Source: Nanobdellota archaeon
GTDB lineage: Archaea > Nanobdellota > Nanobdellia > Parvarchaeales > Parvarchaeaceae
NCBI GenBank assembly: GCA_021802105.1
Contig: JAKAAW010000008.1
Location: forward strand, 1-32,986
DNA: 32,986 bases
Direction of reading: 5' to 3'
Every line of letters starts with the position of its first letter. Positions within the stretch are counted from its first letter, which is position 1. Below are positions 1 to 7,320 of the stretch, in pieces. Below the pieces are notes generated by a model. That model saw only the letters and a list, made by a program, of their open reading frames with translations. It was not told the origin of the DNA and searched no databases. The position numbers and the translations under genes were made by a program.

Positions 1-35
1 AGCATTAAAAGCACCAGACTTATATTATTTGTTAC

Positions 36-108
36 AGCCCCGTTGTGTAGTGGTCAAGCATACAAGCCTCTGGAGCTTGGGACATCGGTTCAAATCCGAT
101 CGGGGCTA
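36..108 (+). tRNA. tRNA-Gln (anticodon CUG)
   Basis: Full cloverleaf. The acceptor stem AGCCCCG (36-42) pairs with CGGGGCT (101-107), with discriminator A108. The D stem is GTGT/GCAT (45-48/58-61). The anticodon stem CAAGC/GCTTG (63-67/75-79) holds loop CTCTGGA, so the anticodon is CTG at 70-72, reading the glutamine codon CAG. The T arm ATCGG/CCGAT (84-88/96-100) holds loop TTCAAAT. CCA is not encoded and no intron is present. A T run follows at 111-115 and can end transcription. The gene sits beside a truncated glycosyltransferase, so it may mark an integration boundary. Confidence 0.95.
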
Positions 109-171
109 CTTTTTGCAAGGGATAATGCTATCTCCCAAAAAGTGTACGGTCAGTTACCCTCATAATAGTAA

Positions 172-594
172 GGCAGAAAAAAGGTAAAATCCGAAAAATT
201 CGAGCTACATCTGTACGGGGCTAAGCTGCCATTTGATATATCAGATGACAAGAGAATAAAATATTTCGGTCATGCAAACGACATCGTAAAGATGTACAAC
301 TCATTTAATGTGTTCGTTTTCCCGTCTCTGTGGGAAGGGTTCGGCATGCCTATAATGGAAGCTAAACGTTGTAGAATACCTGTCATAACATACAAAAAAG
401 GAGAATTACCTGATATAGTGAAAAGAAACACACTGCAATTCGAAGATGAAAGTGATCTTATCAGCATTATAGAAAACACGAAATGGAAAAGAATTGATAC
501 AAACATGGCCTACAAAGATACAAAGGAATGCGAAGAAAACGTCATTATAAAAAAACTGGAAGAAATGTACAAAAAAGTACTTGAGGAAAGCTGA
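172..594 (+). pseudogene. 5'-truncated GT4-type glycosyltransferase remnant
   Basis: The frame is open from 172, just after three consecutive in-frame stops (163-171), to the TGA at 592-594. It encodes about 140 residues matching the C-terminal Rossmann half of GT4 glycosyltransferases. Visible features are a strand FELHLYG, the segment RIKYFGHANDIVKMYNS, and the donor-site motif FPSLWEGFGMPIMEA, which has the family's E-x7-E. Family members run about 350-400 residues, so roughly the first 220 are missing, including the acceptor-binding half. The first ATG (292) would leave only 100 residues without a complete fold, so I call it a remnant rather than a short gene. The break lies within 60 bases of the tRNA-Gln gene. 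Confidence 0.8.
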
Positions 595-596
595 TG

Positions 597-944
597 CTGA
601 CAGGGACCTCCATTTCCACGCACTAGGTAGAAGGAAACTATAGAAATATCGACTGGCGGACTTTCCAGCATGAAAGTGCCATATCTTTCCATAAGTTTTG
701 TATACAGCCTATAGGTAATGTCGACATCTTTCACATTGTAGTCTATACACTTTGGTGTTATCTTCCCGCTTCCTATGGATGTATTTTCTTAGAAACGCAG
801 CCGAAATCTCCCGCGGCGCTCTCCAGCGAGTAGCTTTTGCTGGTCAATGCGAATGTAAAAGTCCTGGGATATATTAGCCAGCCATGCAATGACTATATCT
901 CTGTATTTTTTAGTCCTTCCAATCCGAAGCGGCATTTTTTCCAT
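597..944 (-). pseudogene. frameshifted relic, possibly an RNase H-fold 3'-5' exonuclease-like protein
   Basis: Read on the minus strand from an ATG at 944, one frame gives a start MEKMPLRIGRTKKYRDIVIA and runs to a stop near 790. A neighbouring frame carries YSLESAAGDFG in the same stretch. The continuation after about 790 is CIDYNVKDVDITYRLYTKLM. The order 'YSLE.A...G', then 'Y...D...T..L...L', resembles the last part of DnaQ-like or family-B-polymerase exonuclease domains (Exo III-like YxxxD). At least one frameshift or stop separates the pieces and no intact frame exists. The family name is tentative; the decayed state is clear. Confidence 0.4.
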
Positions 945-1030
945 AAGCGCTGATGCCCTTTATGCTTATCTTAGAAAATACAAGATTTTCGGAGAAAATA
1001 AAAGAAAAACCCCTTTTAAATAGTAAAGTA

Positions 1031-1040
1031 TTTATATAAG
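1031..1040 (+). promoter_or_regulatory. archaeal TATA box for the 409-aa gene
   Basis: TTTATATAAG lies 43 nt before the ATG at 1083 in an AT-rich stretch. This predicts a start near 1062 and a leader of about 20 nt. No ribosome-binding site is evident. Confidence 0.5.
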
Positions 1041-1082
1041 CTACACTCTAAAAATACAATCAAAAGTAACAACGAATTTGAA

Positions 1083-2312
1083 ATGGAAAAACAGAGAAAA
1101 GCGTTGGATAAAAAAGGAACCAGCCGACTTAACATTGATGGAAAGCACATTGATGAAGAGTTATACAAAGGCGCGATGCTTCTTTTGGAAGACAGTTACA
1201 ACCAAAAGACCGGGCGCCTAAACCGCAGCTATGGATATACTACAATAGTAAAAGGGAGTAAATTTGCTTTTAAGATTGAATTTAATCCGGATTATCGTAG
1301 GAATCAGAATAGTATATGTACTGGCGAATATTACAACAGCCCTGAGGTGGATTGGCCGCAGGGTAGAACAAGATTTGGACATCCACATATAAATATTTAT
1401 ACAATAGGCAGGTTTGCTACATTACAAAGAGACAATTTAGTCAATGATTATGGATATAAAACCGTTTCTAAATGTTATTCTGCTATGCATTATAAACGCA
1501 AGAAATTAAATAGCTGGGAAGAGGATCTTTTAGAAACTGCAAAGAAAGTAAAAGATGGGTATTCAGTTAGAAACCAAGAAGCAGGCAATCCTGGTGACTA
1601 TCCCGCACAATCATCAGAAAAAGGTTTAACCGTCACAGACTTACAAAACATAAGTAATTTAGAGGAGCTACTACTAAATGATAGAGAAAAAGATATTGAG
1701 AATTTATATAAAATCTCAATGGATTTGCTGAAGGAGAGTTATCTTAAACATGAAGGTACGGTTGAGGAAGTGACTCAGTGGAATAAGATTTTAGGCCGTG
1801 TATACAAAGGTGAAAAACAAAATAGGATAAAAATTGTCAATTTACTTTGGTCTGACCAAGACAGAATAGAAGAATTAGTAATTTATGGTGCGGCTAAAAA
1901 AAATAGCGGCCTAAGAGCAGTGGGTAGGGGTCTCTCTGTATACTCTGTATATATAGAAAATGGAGAGCGCATGTTCACACCAAAACTTTTAGAAAATGGA
2001 GAGTACGTAATCGTACCGAAAACCTATTACTTACCAGGTAAATGGGAAGAAAATCTGATAAAAGATCCAGTTTATCTTAGGCAGCACGATATACTGCCCC
2101 TAAAACGGCCTATCTTAAACAAATTATTAACCTACGTTCCTAAGACTGCAGCCGTGTTGTCAACTGTAGTGGGAGGATTATATGGGCTGAATGTTTTAGG
2201 TACATATGATCCTTCTCTTGCTAGAAATGTAGTCGGAGTGTGTTTTCTTGGTTTAGTGTGGCTAGCATGTGCAGGTGCTATAACTAGCATGAACCTCCAC
2301 CCTGCCCCCTAA
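1083..2312 (+). CDS. unknown 409-aa protein with two C-terminal membrane helices, possible E2/RWD-like core
   Basis: I do not recognise the family. Residues 1-45 are charged. Residues about 50-150 read like a ubiquitin-conjugating (UBC/RWD-like) core: a strand FAFKIEFNPDYR (61-72), then PEVDWPQ (88-93), FGHPHINIYTIG (98-109), then a helix-like segment to about residue 155. In E2 enzymes HPN-I-N is followed about eight residues later by the catalytic cysteine; here that region reads IGRFATL with no cysteine, so an E2-like fold would be inactive or divergent. Residues 160-185 look like a linker. Residues 190-340 are mixed alpha/beta and include YYLPGKWEENL. Two hydrophobic helices at about 351-372 and 382-403 end the protein, so it is probably membrane-anchored facing the cytoplasm. 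It has its own TATA box. Confidence 0.75.
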   Translation: MEKQRKALDKKGTSRLNIDGKHIDEELYKGAMLLLEDSYNQKTGRLNRSYGYTTIVKGSKFAFKIEFNPDYRRNQNSICTGEYYNSPEVDWPQGRTRFGHPHINIYTIGRFATLQRDNLVNDYGYKTVSKCYSAMHYKRKKLNSWEEDLLETAKKVKDGYSVRNQEAGNPGDYPAQSSEKGLTVTDLQNISNLEELLLNDREKDIENLYKISMDLLKESYLKHEGTVEEVTQWNKILGRVYKGEKQNRIKIVNLLWSDQDRIEELVIYGAAKKNSGLRAVGRGLSVYSVYIENGERMFTPKLLENGEYVIVPKTYYLPGKWEENLIKDPVYLRQHDILPLKRPILNKLLTYVPKTAAVLSTVVGGLYGLNVLGTYDPSLARNVVGVCFLGLVWLACAGAITSMNLHPAP

Positions 2313-2368
2313 AAAGAATCAATCAAATTCCGATGACTATAGTTATTGCAGGTCATAATGAGTAGGAA

Positions 2369-2411
2369 GTATTTATATCAAGTCTTCTCTCGTTATTCCA
2401 ATATAAGGAGG
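2369..2411 (+). promoter_or_regulatory. TATA box and Shine-Dalgarno that fix the start of the pentapeptide protein
   Basis: A TATA element, GTATTTATAT, lies at about 2369-2378. A strong Shine-Dalgarno, AAGGAGG, lies at 2405-2411, six bases before the ATG at 2418. The frame is open from an earlier ATG (2346), but that would place the promoter inside the coding region, so 2418 is the likely start. Confidence 0.6.
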
Positions 2412-2417
2412 TTGACT

Positions 2418-3326
2418 ATGAGTCTTTTGGCTAAAAACAAGGTGGAACTGGATTATATGGAATCAAAAATGAAGGTAGACGGTAAGGAATCAGATACAAA
2501 GATGTATATTGTTCTAGGTGAAGGATTGAAGACATACAACGGATTTCAATGGAAGCCGGGACGATGGAATGAAGAACCGAATGATGTTGGGGCGTATGTG
2601 TGGAAGAACAGACCAAATTATGCCTTCATACCATATATGCCCAACCATACATATCTGGTAGAAGAAGTAGAACAATTACTTGGAGAAGACGCTGAGAAAG
2701 CACAATATAAGAGAGTTAAGATATCAGAACAGCCTTTGAGTTTGGATGATTTGCTCGGAGAAGACAAAAAAGGTTTTTTTCAAGCATATCTCCACAAAGC
2801 GAACTTTTCCGAAATAAATCTTGGCTTAATAGATTTTTCTAAAGCATACCTTCGCGAAGCAAACTTCTATAAGGCGAACCTTTCCCAGGCATACTTTTCC
2901 GAAGCATACCTTTCCCAGGCATGCCTCCGTGGAGCAAATCTTTACAAAGCATTTCTCTCTCTGGCAGATCTTTCCAGAGCAGACCTTTCCATAGCAGATC
3001 TACACAAAGCATATCTTTACGAAACAAATCTTTCTAAAGCAGACCTCCACGTAGCAGACCTCCATAACGCGAACCTTTCCCAGGCAAACCTTTTCAAAGC
3101 AAATCTTTCCAAAGCGAACCTTTCTGAAGCGGATCTTTTTCGAGCGAACCTTTCTGAAGCAAATCTCTACAAAGCTGATCTTTTCGAAGCAAATCTCTAC
3201 AAAGCAGACCTTTCCAGAGCAGACCTTTCTGAGGCAAATCTCTACAAAGCATACTTTTTGGGTGCTCATGGAGTCAAGAATAATCCAAATTTATCTATAA
3301 AACAACGAAGTGAAGCTCATTGCTGA
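2418..3326 (+). CDS. pentapeptide-repeat protein with an N-terminal globular domain
   Basis: About 302 residues. Residues 1-115 form a separate domain (YIVLGEGLKTYNGFQWKPGR, then a Tyr/Pro-rich patch) that I cannot name. Residues about 120-282 are roughly 32 tandem pentapeptides of the A(D/N)LSX type (SRADL, SEANL, YKADL), which fold as a right-handed quadrilateral beta helix. The tail is a short non-repeat segment. There is no signal peptide or membrane helix, so it should be cytosolic. Known pentapeptide proteins include DNA mimics that bind gyrase (Qnr, MfpA), but most have no known role, and none is assigned here. The start at 2418 is chosen from a Shine-Dalgarno at 2405-2411. Minus-strand open frames over the repeats are artefacts of the periodicity. 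Confidence 0.9.
   Translation: MSLLAKNKVELDYMESKMKVDGKESDTKMYIVLGEGLKTYNGFQWKPGRWNEEPNDVGAYVWKNRPNYAFIPYMPNHTYLVEEVEQLLGEDAEKAQYKRVKISEQPLSLDDLLGEDKKGFFQAYLHKANFSEINLGLIDFSKAYLREANFYKANLSQAYFSEAYLSQACLRGANLYKAFLSLADLSRADLSIADLHKAYLYETNLSKADLHVADLHNANLSQANLFKANLSKANLSEADLFRANLSEANLYKADLFEANLYKADLSRADLSEANLYKAYFLGAHGVKNNPNLSIKQRSEAHC
2779..3261 (+). repeat. degenerate 15-nt tandem repeat encoding pentapeptides
   Basis: About 32 copies of a 15-nt unit (consensus roughly GCAAACCTTTCCAAA). Some units are nearly identical: GAAGCAAATCTCTACAAAGC occurs at 3156-3175 and again 30 nt later at 3186-3205, with a close copy at 3233-3250. This suggests recent duplication of two-unit blocks towards the 3' end. 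Confidence 0.85.
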
Positions 3327-3762
3327 AGTAACACGCATCAATAGTAAATAGTCTGATAATGATGCCTCAGGAAATTTGACTGGCCCCAGCAAAAAGATTA
3401 AAGAATGATAGTTAAAAAGTAGAAGTCATAAATGAATTTCTTTGGGAAGATAACACTGTCAAGCCTGTTGCATGAATACTCAATATAAATCTAGCCATAA
3501 GCAAATCTCTGTGTGCTTCTAGCTTTATCGGCTTAAGATATGCCGGGACTATATCTAATTACTTATCTAAATGCCTTTTAACAGGCGAGCAGATGCATTA
3601 GAACGCAAAGTAAGACAGATCAAATCCAAATTTTTTTAAATTTATGGTCATATGATAAAAACGGATTCGTCATTGGAAATAAGAAAATAATTTTATCTGA
3701 GGGAAGAGCATCCTCTTTTTAATGATAAACTTTACGTTGGTGTCTACTCAAGAATGGTAAGA
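3327..3762. other. gene-free interval, probably decayed sequence
   Basis: No intact gene is recognised. On the plus strand a frame from about 3423 to 3596 is broken by one stop (EVINEFLWEDNTVKPV, then LAISKSLCASSFIGLRYAG) and may be a dead gene, but I cannot match it to a family. A 23-codon open frame at 3652-3720 is too short to support. Confidence 0.4.
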
Positions 3763-3773
3763 TTTATATATAC
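3763..3773 (+). promoter_or_regulatory. TATA box for the 550-aa gene
   Basis: TTTATATATAC lies about 25 nt before the ATG at 3794, the spacing expected for a leaderless transcript. Confidence 0.6.
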
Positions 3774-3793
3774 TTTATCTTCAATATAGATTT

Positions 3794-5446
3794 ATGAAGC
3801 TTGAAGATTTACTTGATAACAGAGATATCGCTTCTATAGATTCGCTTGGTAGCAATGTAAGAGATACCGTCGAAGAGGCAGCAAATGGATTTTATTATGA
3901 GGACTACAACTTCCCTGTTCGTAAGAACCCGATGAATACAGGCTTTGTTGTAGAAGCGGTAGCGTATAAATATTATGATCCGTACGACGCAAAGACCATC
4001 GCGGAGGGATTAGCACATGTTGCTGCTTACACAAAAGACAAAGAAGCTGTGATAGAATCAGCAAAGACGATAGGGAAATATAATAACAAAGAAAATGCTA
4101 TGTTGAGTATCATAAGAGGATTAGCACATGTTGCAGAGAGTACGAGAGACGGAGATACAATAATTGAATCAGCAAAGCTTATTAGTAAATATAGTGGAGA
4201 TACCGCGTCTGTTATCGCAGATAGATTAGTACGTGTCGCAGATAGTACAAAAGACAAACGTACTGTGCAATTAGCCTGCAGGATCATAAACTTGATAGGC
4301 AGGCACACGTTTGACCTGCTTGAAGCCAAACATTTCGAGACTATAAGGAGGGATGGGCTCAATGAGTTGATAAACGACAGGAAAAGCCTCGAGTCTGTAG
4401 CCATCTACGTCAAATCGGACCTAAAAATGCCTGCCCCGACAAAGACAAACATTGGCAGCTATACGGAGATAGCTTCGAAGTACATCTCTGAGATATATGG
4501 GATAAATAAGAGTTTAAATACAGACAAGATCCTCACGCTGGTCTCTGTCGATGACCGTAAAAGAAGAGAATTGGTCGGCTTGATCAACGATTCTGATGAA
4601 ACAGGACTGAAGACATACAGCATATCCGATGAAGGGACGAAGAAGCTGGAGATAGACAGAAGCAGACTTCCTTATCTTTCTCTTATAGCCGTGACTGGAT
4701 CAAGGGACAAAGCCTTGGACAGGGAGGCTTATGACTCCATATCTTATATAGTCGGAGAAAAAGCCATCAGAAATGCGAGAAATGCGTTCAATTCCAGCTG
4801 TAGATCAAAGATGTCCGAGATAGCATCCTACGTGAACAAAGGAAGATTGGACAAAGCCATAGATTCACTTAGAGCAGCTAAAAACGGGTCAATAGATGAC
4901 GTTTTAGGGTGTGTGAATCACAGTTACAGCGGGTTCATGATGAGTAGGGCGGTCCTCAGCGCCGTGGAGACCAACAATCCCCTAGACTATGATTCCAGGG
5001 TGCAGATCGCATGCGTGTATCTCCCTGGAAACTTTGATATGGGGATGCGCGATTATTGCAAAGATTATTACTCCAAGGACAAGAAGGAGGGCTTCATACT
5101 TGTAAGATATGATATAGGGGGGAAAAGCCTAGGAAGCGCCATATGTTACATGAAGGATGACACTTTTCTTGTCGATTCTGTCGAAGGGCATAGGACTTTC
5201 AGGAAACCACAGATATTCAAAGCGGTATATCAGGATCTGGTGGATAGGGCCGCTGAGAAAGGGGCGAAAAGAGTCATTTTCAGCGGTAGCGGCGCAAACG
5301 AGACACCTAAGAACTTCATAAAGTTTCTTGGAGACTTGGGGCTGGCTAATGGGAGCATAAAGATGGAACTGGATACTGAAGGTTATCTTGAAGCTGAGGT
5401 AGATGGAGTAAAGGGATACATAGTAGATTTGAACTTCAAGGTCTAG
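3794..5446 (+). CDS. unknown 550-aa protein: N-terminal helical repeats, C-terminal possible GNAT-like domain
   Basis: No family recognised with certainty. Residues about 65-170 hold three similar helical units of about 36 residues (GLAHVAAYTKDKEAVIESA, GLAHVAESTRDGDTIIESA, RLVRVADSTKDKRTVQLAC), HEAT-like in look. Residues 170-400 are mainly helical and charged. The last 150 residues have an acetyltransferase-like rhythm: a strand EGFILVRYDIGGKSLGSAIC, then DDTFLVDSVEG, then a helix IFKAVYQDLVDRAAEKGAKR followed by a strand VIFSG and FIKFLGDLGL. The GNAT acetyl-CoA loop (Q/RxxGxG/A) is not clearly present, so any catalysis is uncertain. There is no signal peptide or membrane helix. It has its own promoter and is the last gene of the accessory region. 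Confidence 0.75.
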   Translation: MKLEDLLDNRDIASIDSLGSNVRDTVEEAANGFYYEDYNFPVRKNPMNTGFVVEAVAYKYYDPYDAKTIAEGLAHVAAYTKDKEAVIESAKTIGKYNNKENAMLSIIRGLAHVAESTRDGDTIIESAKLISKYSGDTASVIADRLVRVADSTKDKRTVQLACRIINLIGRHTFDLLEAKHFETIRRDGLNELINDRKSLESVAIYVKSDLKMPAPTKTNIGSYTEIASKYISEIYGINKSLNTDKILTLVSVDDRKRRELVGLINDSDETGLKTYSISDEGTKKLEIDRSRLPYLSLIAVTGSRDKALDREAYDSISYIVGEKAIRNARNAFNSSCRSKMSEIASYVNKGRLDKAIDSLRAAKNGSIDDVLGCVNHSYSGFMMSRAVLSAVETNNPLDYDSRVQIACVYLPGNFDMGMRDYCKDYYSKDKKEGFILVRYDIGGKSLGSAICYMKDDTFLVDSVEGHRTFRKPQIFKAVYQDLVDRAAEKGAKRVIFSGSGANETPKNFIKFLGDLGLANGSIKMELDTEGYLEAEVDGVKGYIVDLNFKV

Positions 5447-5684
5447 TCTATAATAGAGCATCGCACCAGGTCTTGAATCTCTGGAGAGTTAATCCGTTCC
5501 TTGTCAATAGAATTGTCCCGTTGCTTTTTGTAAATGATTGAAGAGGTTTAAAGAGACACAATACGCGTTAATGACAGTTATAACATTACATAGAAATCGT
5601 AGAGAAAATGCAGTCCATAGAACCAGTTTCTTTAATTAGCCAGTGAATCTAAATAAATAAGAATAGTGACAGGCTAAAATAAGT

Positions 5685-6566
5685 ATGAAAAACAAGTCGT
5701 TAGAGGTTGCTATAGTCATCGTGATCTCTGTGTTGATGATAGGAATGGTTTATTTTTTTGTTAATGTGTCATCACCTTATGCTCCAATTATACTGTCGAT
5801 ACTTGTGGTAGCTCTAGGGTATATAATTGTCAAGGAAATTTCAAAAATATTGGAGACATCTTTTGTAGAGAAACAGCATAAGAATATTGTAGGGGTCATA
5901 AATTACCTAGTGCGCGTTGCCGCTTTTTTTGCAGTATTATTTGTGATACTTTCAGTTTTTAGGGTCAACCTGACAGGCATATTGGTAGCAGGAGGCTTTG
6001 CAGGTATAGTTGTTGGCCTTGCCGCTCAGACTGTCCTGTCAAACGTGTTTGCAGGTATAGCTATCACGGCAAGTGATATGGTAAAACCAGATGAAGAGGT
6101 AACAATACAGGGATGGCAATGGGGTTTCGGATTTCCATTCTTCAAGCCGAAAGGGCTTTCTGCAGATAGAGTCCCGTCCGGTTTCACTGGTAGAGTCATT
6201 GCTCTTAAGGCGTTCTACGTGGAGATAATGACCGACGATGGCAACATTGTTAAGCTCCCGAACAACGAGTTCATAGGTGCCGCGATAACCTCGCACACGA
6301 GAAATTCTGTTGTCAGGGACAGGCTGCAAATAGAAGTCCCGATAAAGACAAACATATTAAAATTCAAAAGTGTACTAGGTGTCGCGTTGGGTAAAGTTAA
6401 AAAAGCAAAGGATTTAGAGATTCATATCGAAGAGATGAGCATCGATGAATACCTTATAAAGATAACATGGGGCTGCAGGAATACCGCAGAGGAAAGAAAA
6501 CAGACAAGAGACAACATAATAACAACTGTTTCAAAAGTCATAAAAAATAGACCTAGACTTTACTGA
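5685..6566 (+). CDS. MscS-family small-conductance mechanosensitive channel
   Basis: 293 residues. Hydrophobic helices at about 8-27, 32-50 and 72-91 precede the Gly/Ala-rich pore helix GGFAGIVVGLAAQTVLSN (103-120). The beta domain follows with DEEVTIQG and a conserved NIVKLPNNEF segment (187-196), then the C-terminal alpha/beta domain. The channel opens under membrane tension to release solutes in hypo-osmotic shock. An unusual feature is an insertion of about 22 aromatic- and proline-rich residues at about 144-167, between the first beta strand and the usual GRV turn; most MscS proteins have only a short loop there. A TATA-like TAAATAAATAAG precedes the gene at about 5650. Confidence 0.9.
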   Translation: MKNKSLEVAIVIVISVLMIGMVYFFVNVSSPYAPIILSILVVALGYIIVKEISKILETSFVEKQHKNIVGVINYLVRVAAFFAVLFVILSVFRVNLTGILVAGGFAGIVVGLAAQTVLSNVFAGIAITASDMVKPDEEVTIQGWQWGFGFPFFKPKGLSADRVPSGFTGRVIALKAFYVEIMTDDGNIVKLPNNEFIGAAITSHTRNSVVRDRLQIEVPIKTNILKFKSVLGVALGKVKKAKDLEIHIEEMSIDEYLIKITWGCRNTAEERKQTRDNIITTVSKVIKNRPRLY

Positions 6567-6598
6567 TAGCCGATCATTACGTTATAATAATAGAATAT

Positions 6599-7129
6599 CT
6601 AAAGTCTAAAAAGACCTATTATAACCATCAAAACTCCGACTATATTGAGCACTGGAAATATTATCAGTATAGCACCTAACGATATAACATTAGTTTTATA
6701 CTTCTTACCGAGTCTCCATAGCCCAAGTATCATCCCGAATATAGACCCTATAATGCCAATAATCGCACCGATCGTCAGGATTATTAAACCTATTATTACA
6801 CCCCCTGTTATAAGAATCACGCTGCTGAATCCTGTCGCGCCAAGTGCGTAGAGTGAAGTGCCCATAATAAATGAGAGTCCTACAGTAATTATTATTGTGC
6901 CTGCAAGGGCTACTATCGAAAAAATGTAAGGCACTCTAAACCTTTCATCAGTTTTTGAAAATACCCTGAATGCTATTATCATAAGTATCAATGATGCTAT
7001 CCCTAGCAGAATGCTAACTAAAGATGTTATAGGAACAAAGTAGGCTATAAGCGCTGTCAGTAGCGCTATTAACAGTGTGAATGCGAATGCCTTGAGCATG
7101 TTTAGCGCTTTCTGCTCGTTTGTTTTCAT
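6599..7129 (-). CDS. small integral membrane protein, possibly DUF996-like
   Basis: 176 residues with a short charged N-terminus (KTNEQKALNMLKAF) and five or six hydrophobic stretches, at about 13-30, 34-54, 66-88, 98-118, 120-137 and 150-172. The later helices are rich in Gly/Ile (GAIIGIIGSIFGMILGLWRL) and are followed by the cytoplasmic turn GKKYKTN. The layout resembles archaeal DUF996 membrane proteins, but I see no decisive motif. It is convergent with the MscS channel (33-nt gap). No catalytic residues are evident and its function is unknown. Confidence 0.75.
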   Translation of the reverse strand: MKTNEQKALNMLKAFAFTLLIALLTALIAYFVPITSLVSILLGIASLILMIIAFRVFSKTDERFRVPYIFSIVALAGTIIITVGLSFIMGTSLYALGATGFSSVILITGGVIIGLIILTIGAIIGIIGSIFGMILGLWRLGKKYKTNVISLGAILIIFPVLNIVGVLMVIIGLFRL

Positions 7130-7150
7130 ATGATCTTAAATCAGGACTTA

Positions 7151-7320
7151 GTTATAAAGTTTATCAATGTGAGTGAGAAAACCCACACTCTTTATAGGTT
7201 GAACAAAAGGGAAGTCAAGCTCGTCGAGAATCCGCCTATACGCTGCAGGAAACCGCATGCAAGTCGTGTCTGTTAAGCAGGAACCGGAATCCCATGAGTT
7301 CATTTATGGGAGGATGTCAC
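7151..7320 (+). mobile_element. internally deleted IS200/IS605-type element: left end, tnpB tail relic, right end
   Basis: About 170 bp. The left end has hairpin GAGTG/CACTC (7171-7175/7186-7190) around AGAAAACCCA, followed by TTTATAGGTTGAAC. A tnpB C-terminal relic follows in two frames: REVKLVENPP, then after a +1 shift GNRMQVVSVKQEPESHEF; archaeal TnpB proteins commonly end in V(K/E)QE(A/P). The right end carries hairpin CCCATGA/TTATGGG (7291-7297/7304-7310) and ends GGATGTCAC, as expected for the omega-RNA 3' region of this family. No transposase remains, so it cannot move by itself. A second copy of the left end lies near 9969. Confidence 0.75.

Noticed and set aside
2839-3269. Minus-strand open frames over the pentapeptide region
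   Set aside because: They are low-complexity mirrors of the 15-nt repeat; a 15-nt period keeps several frames open by chance.
36-5684. attL/attR pair from the tRNA-Gln 3' end
   Set aside because: I found no second copy of the tRNA 3' segment in the window and no integrase gene, so an att site is not claimed.
7161-7320. An active omega-RNA guide unit
   Set aside because: The tnpB tail is frameshifted and no intact TnpB is in the window; only the right-end structure is supported.
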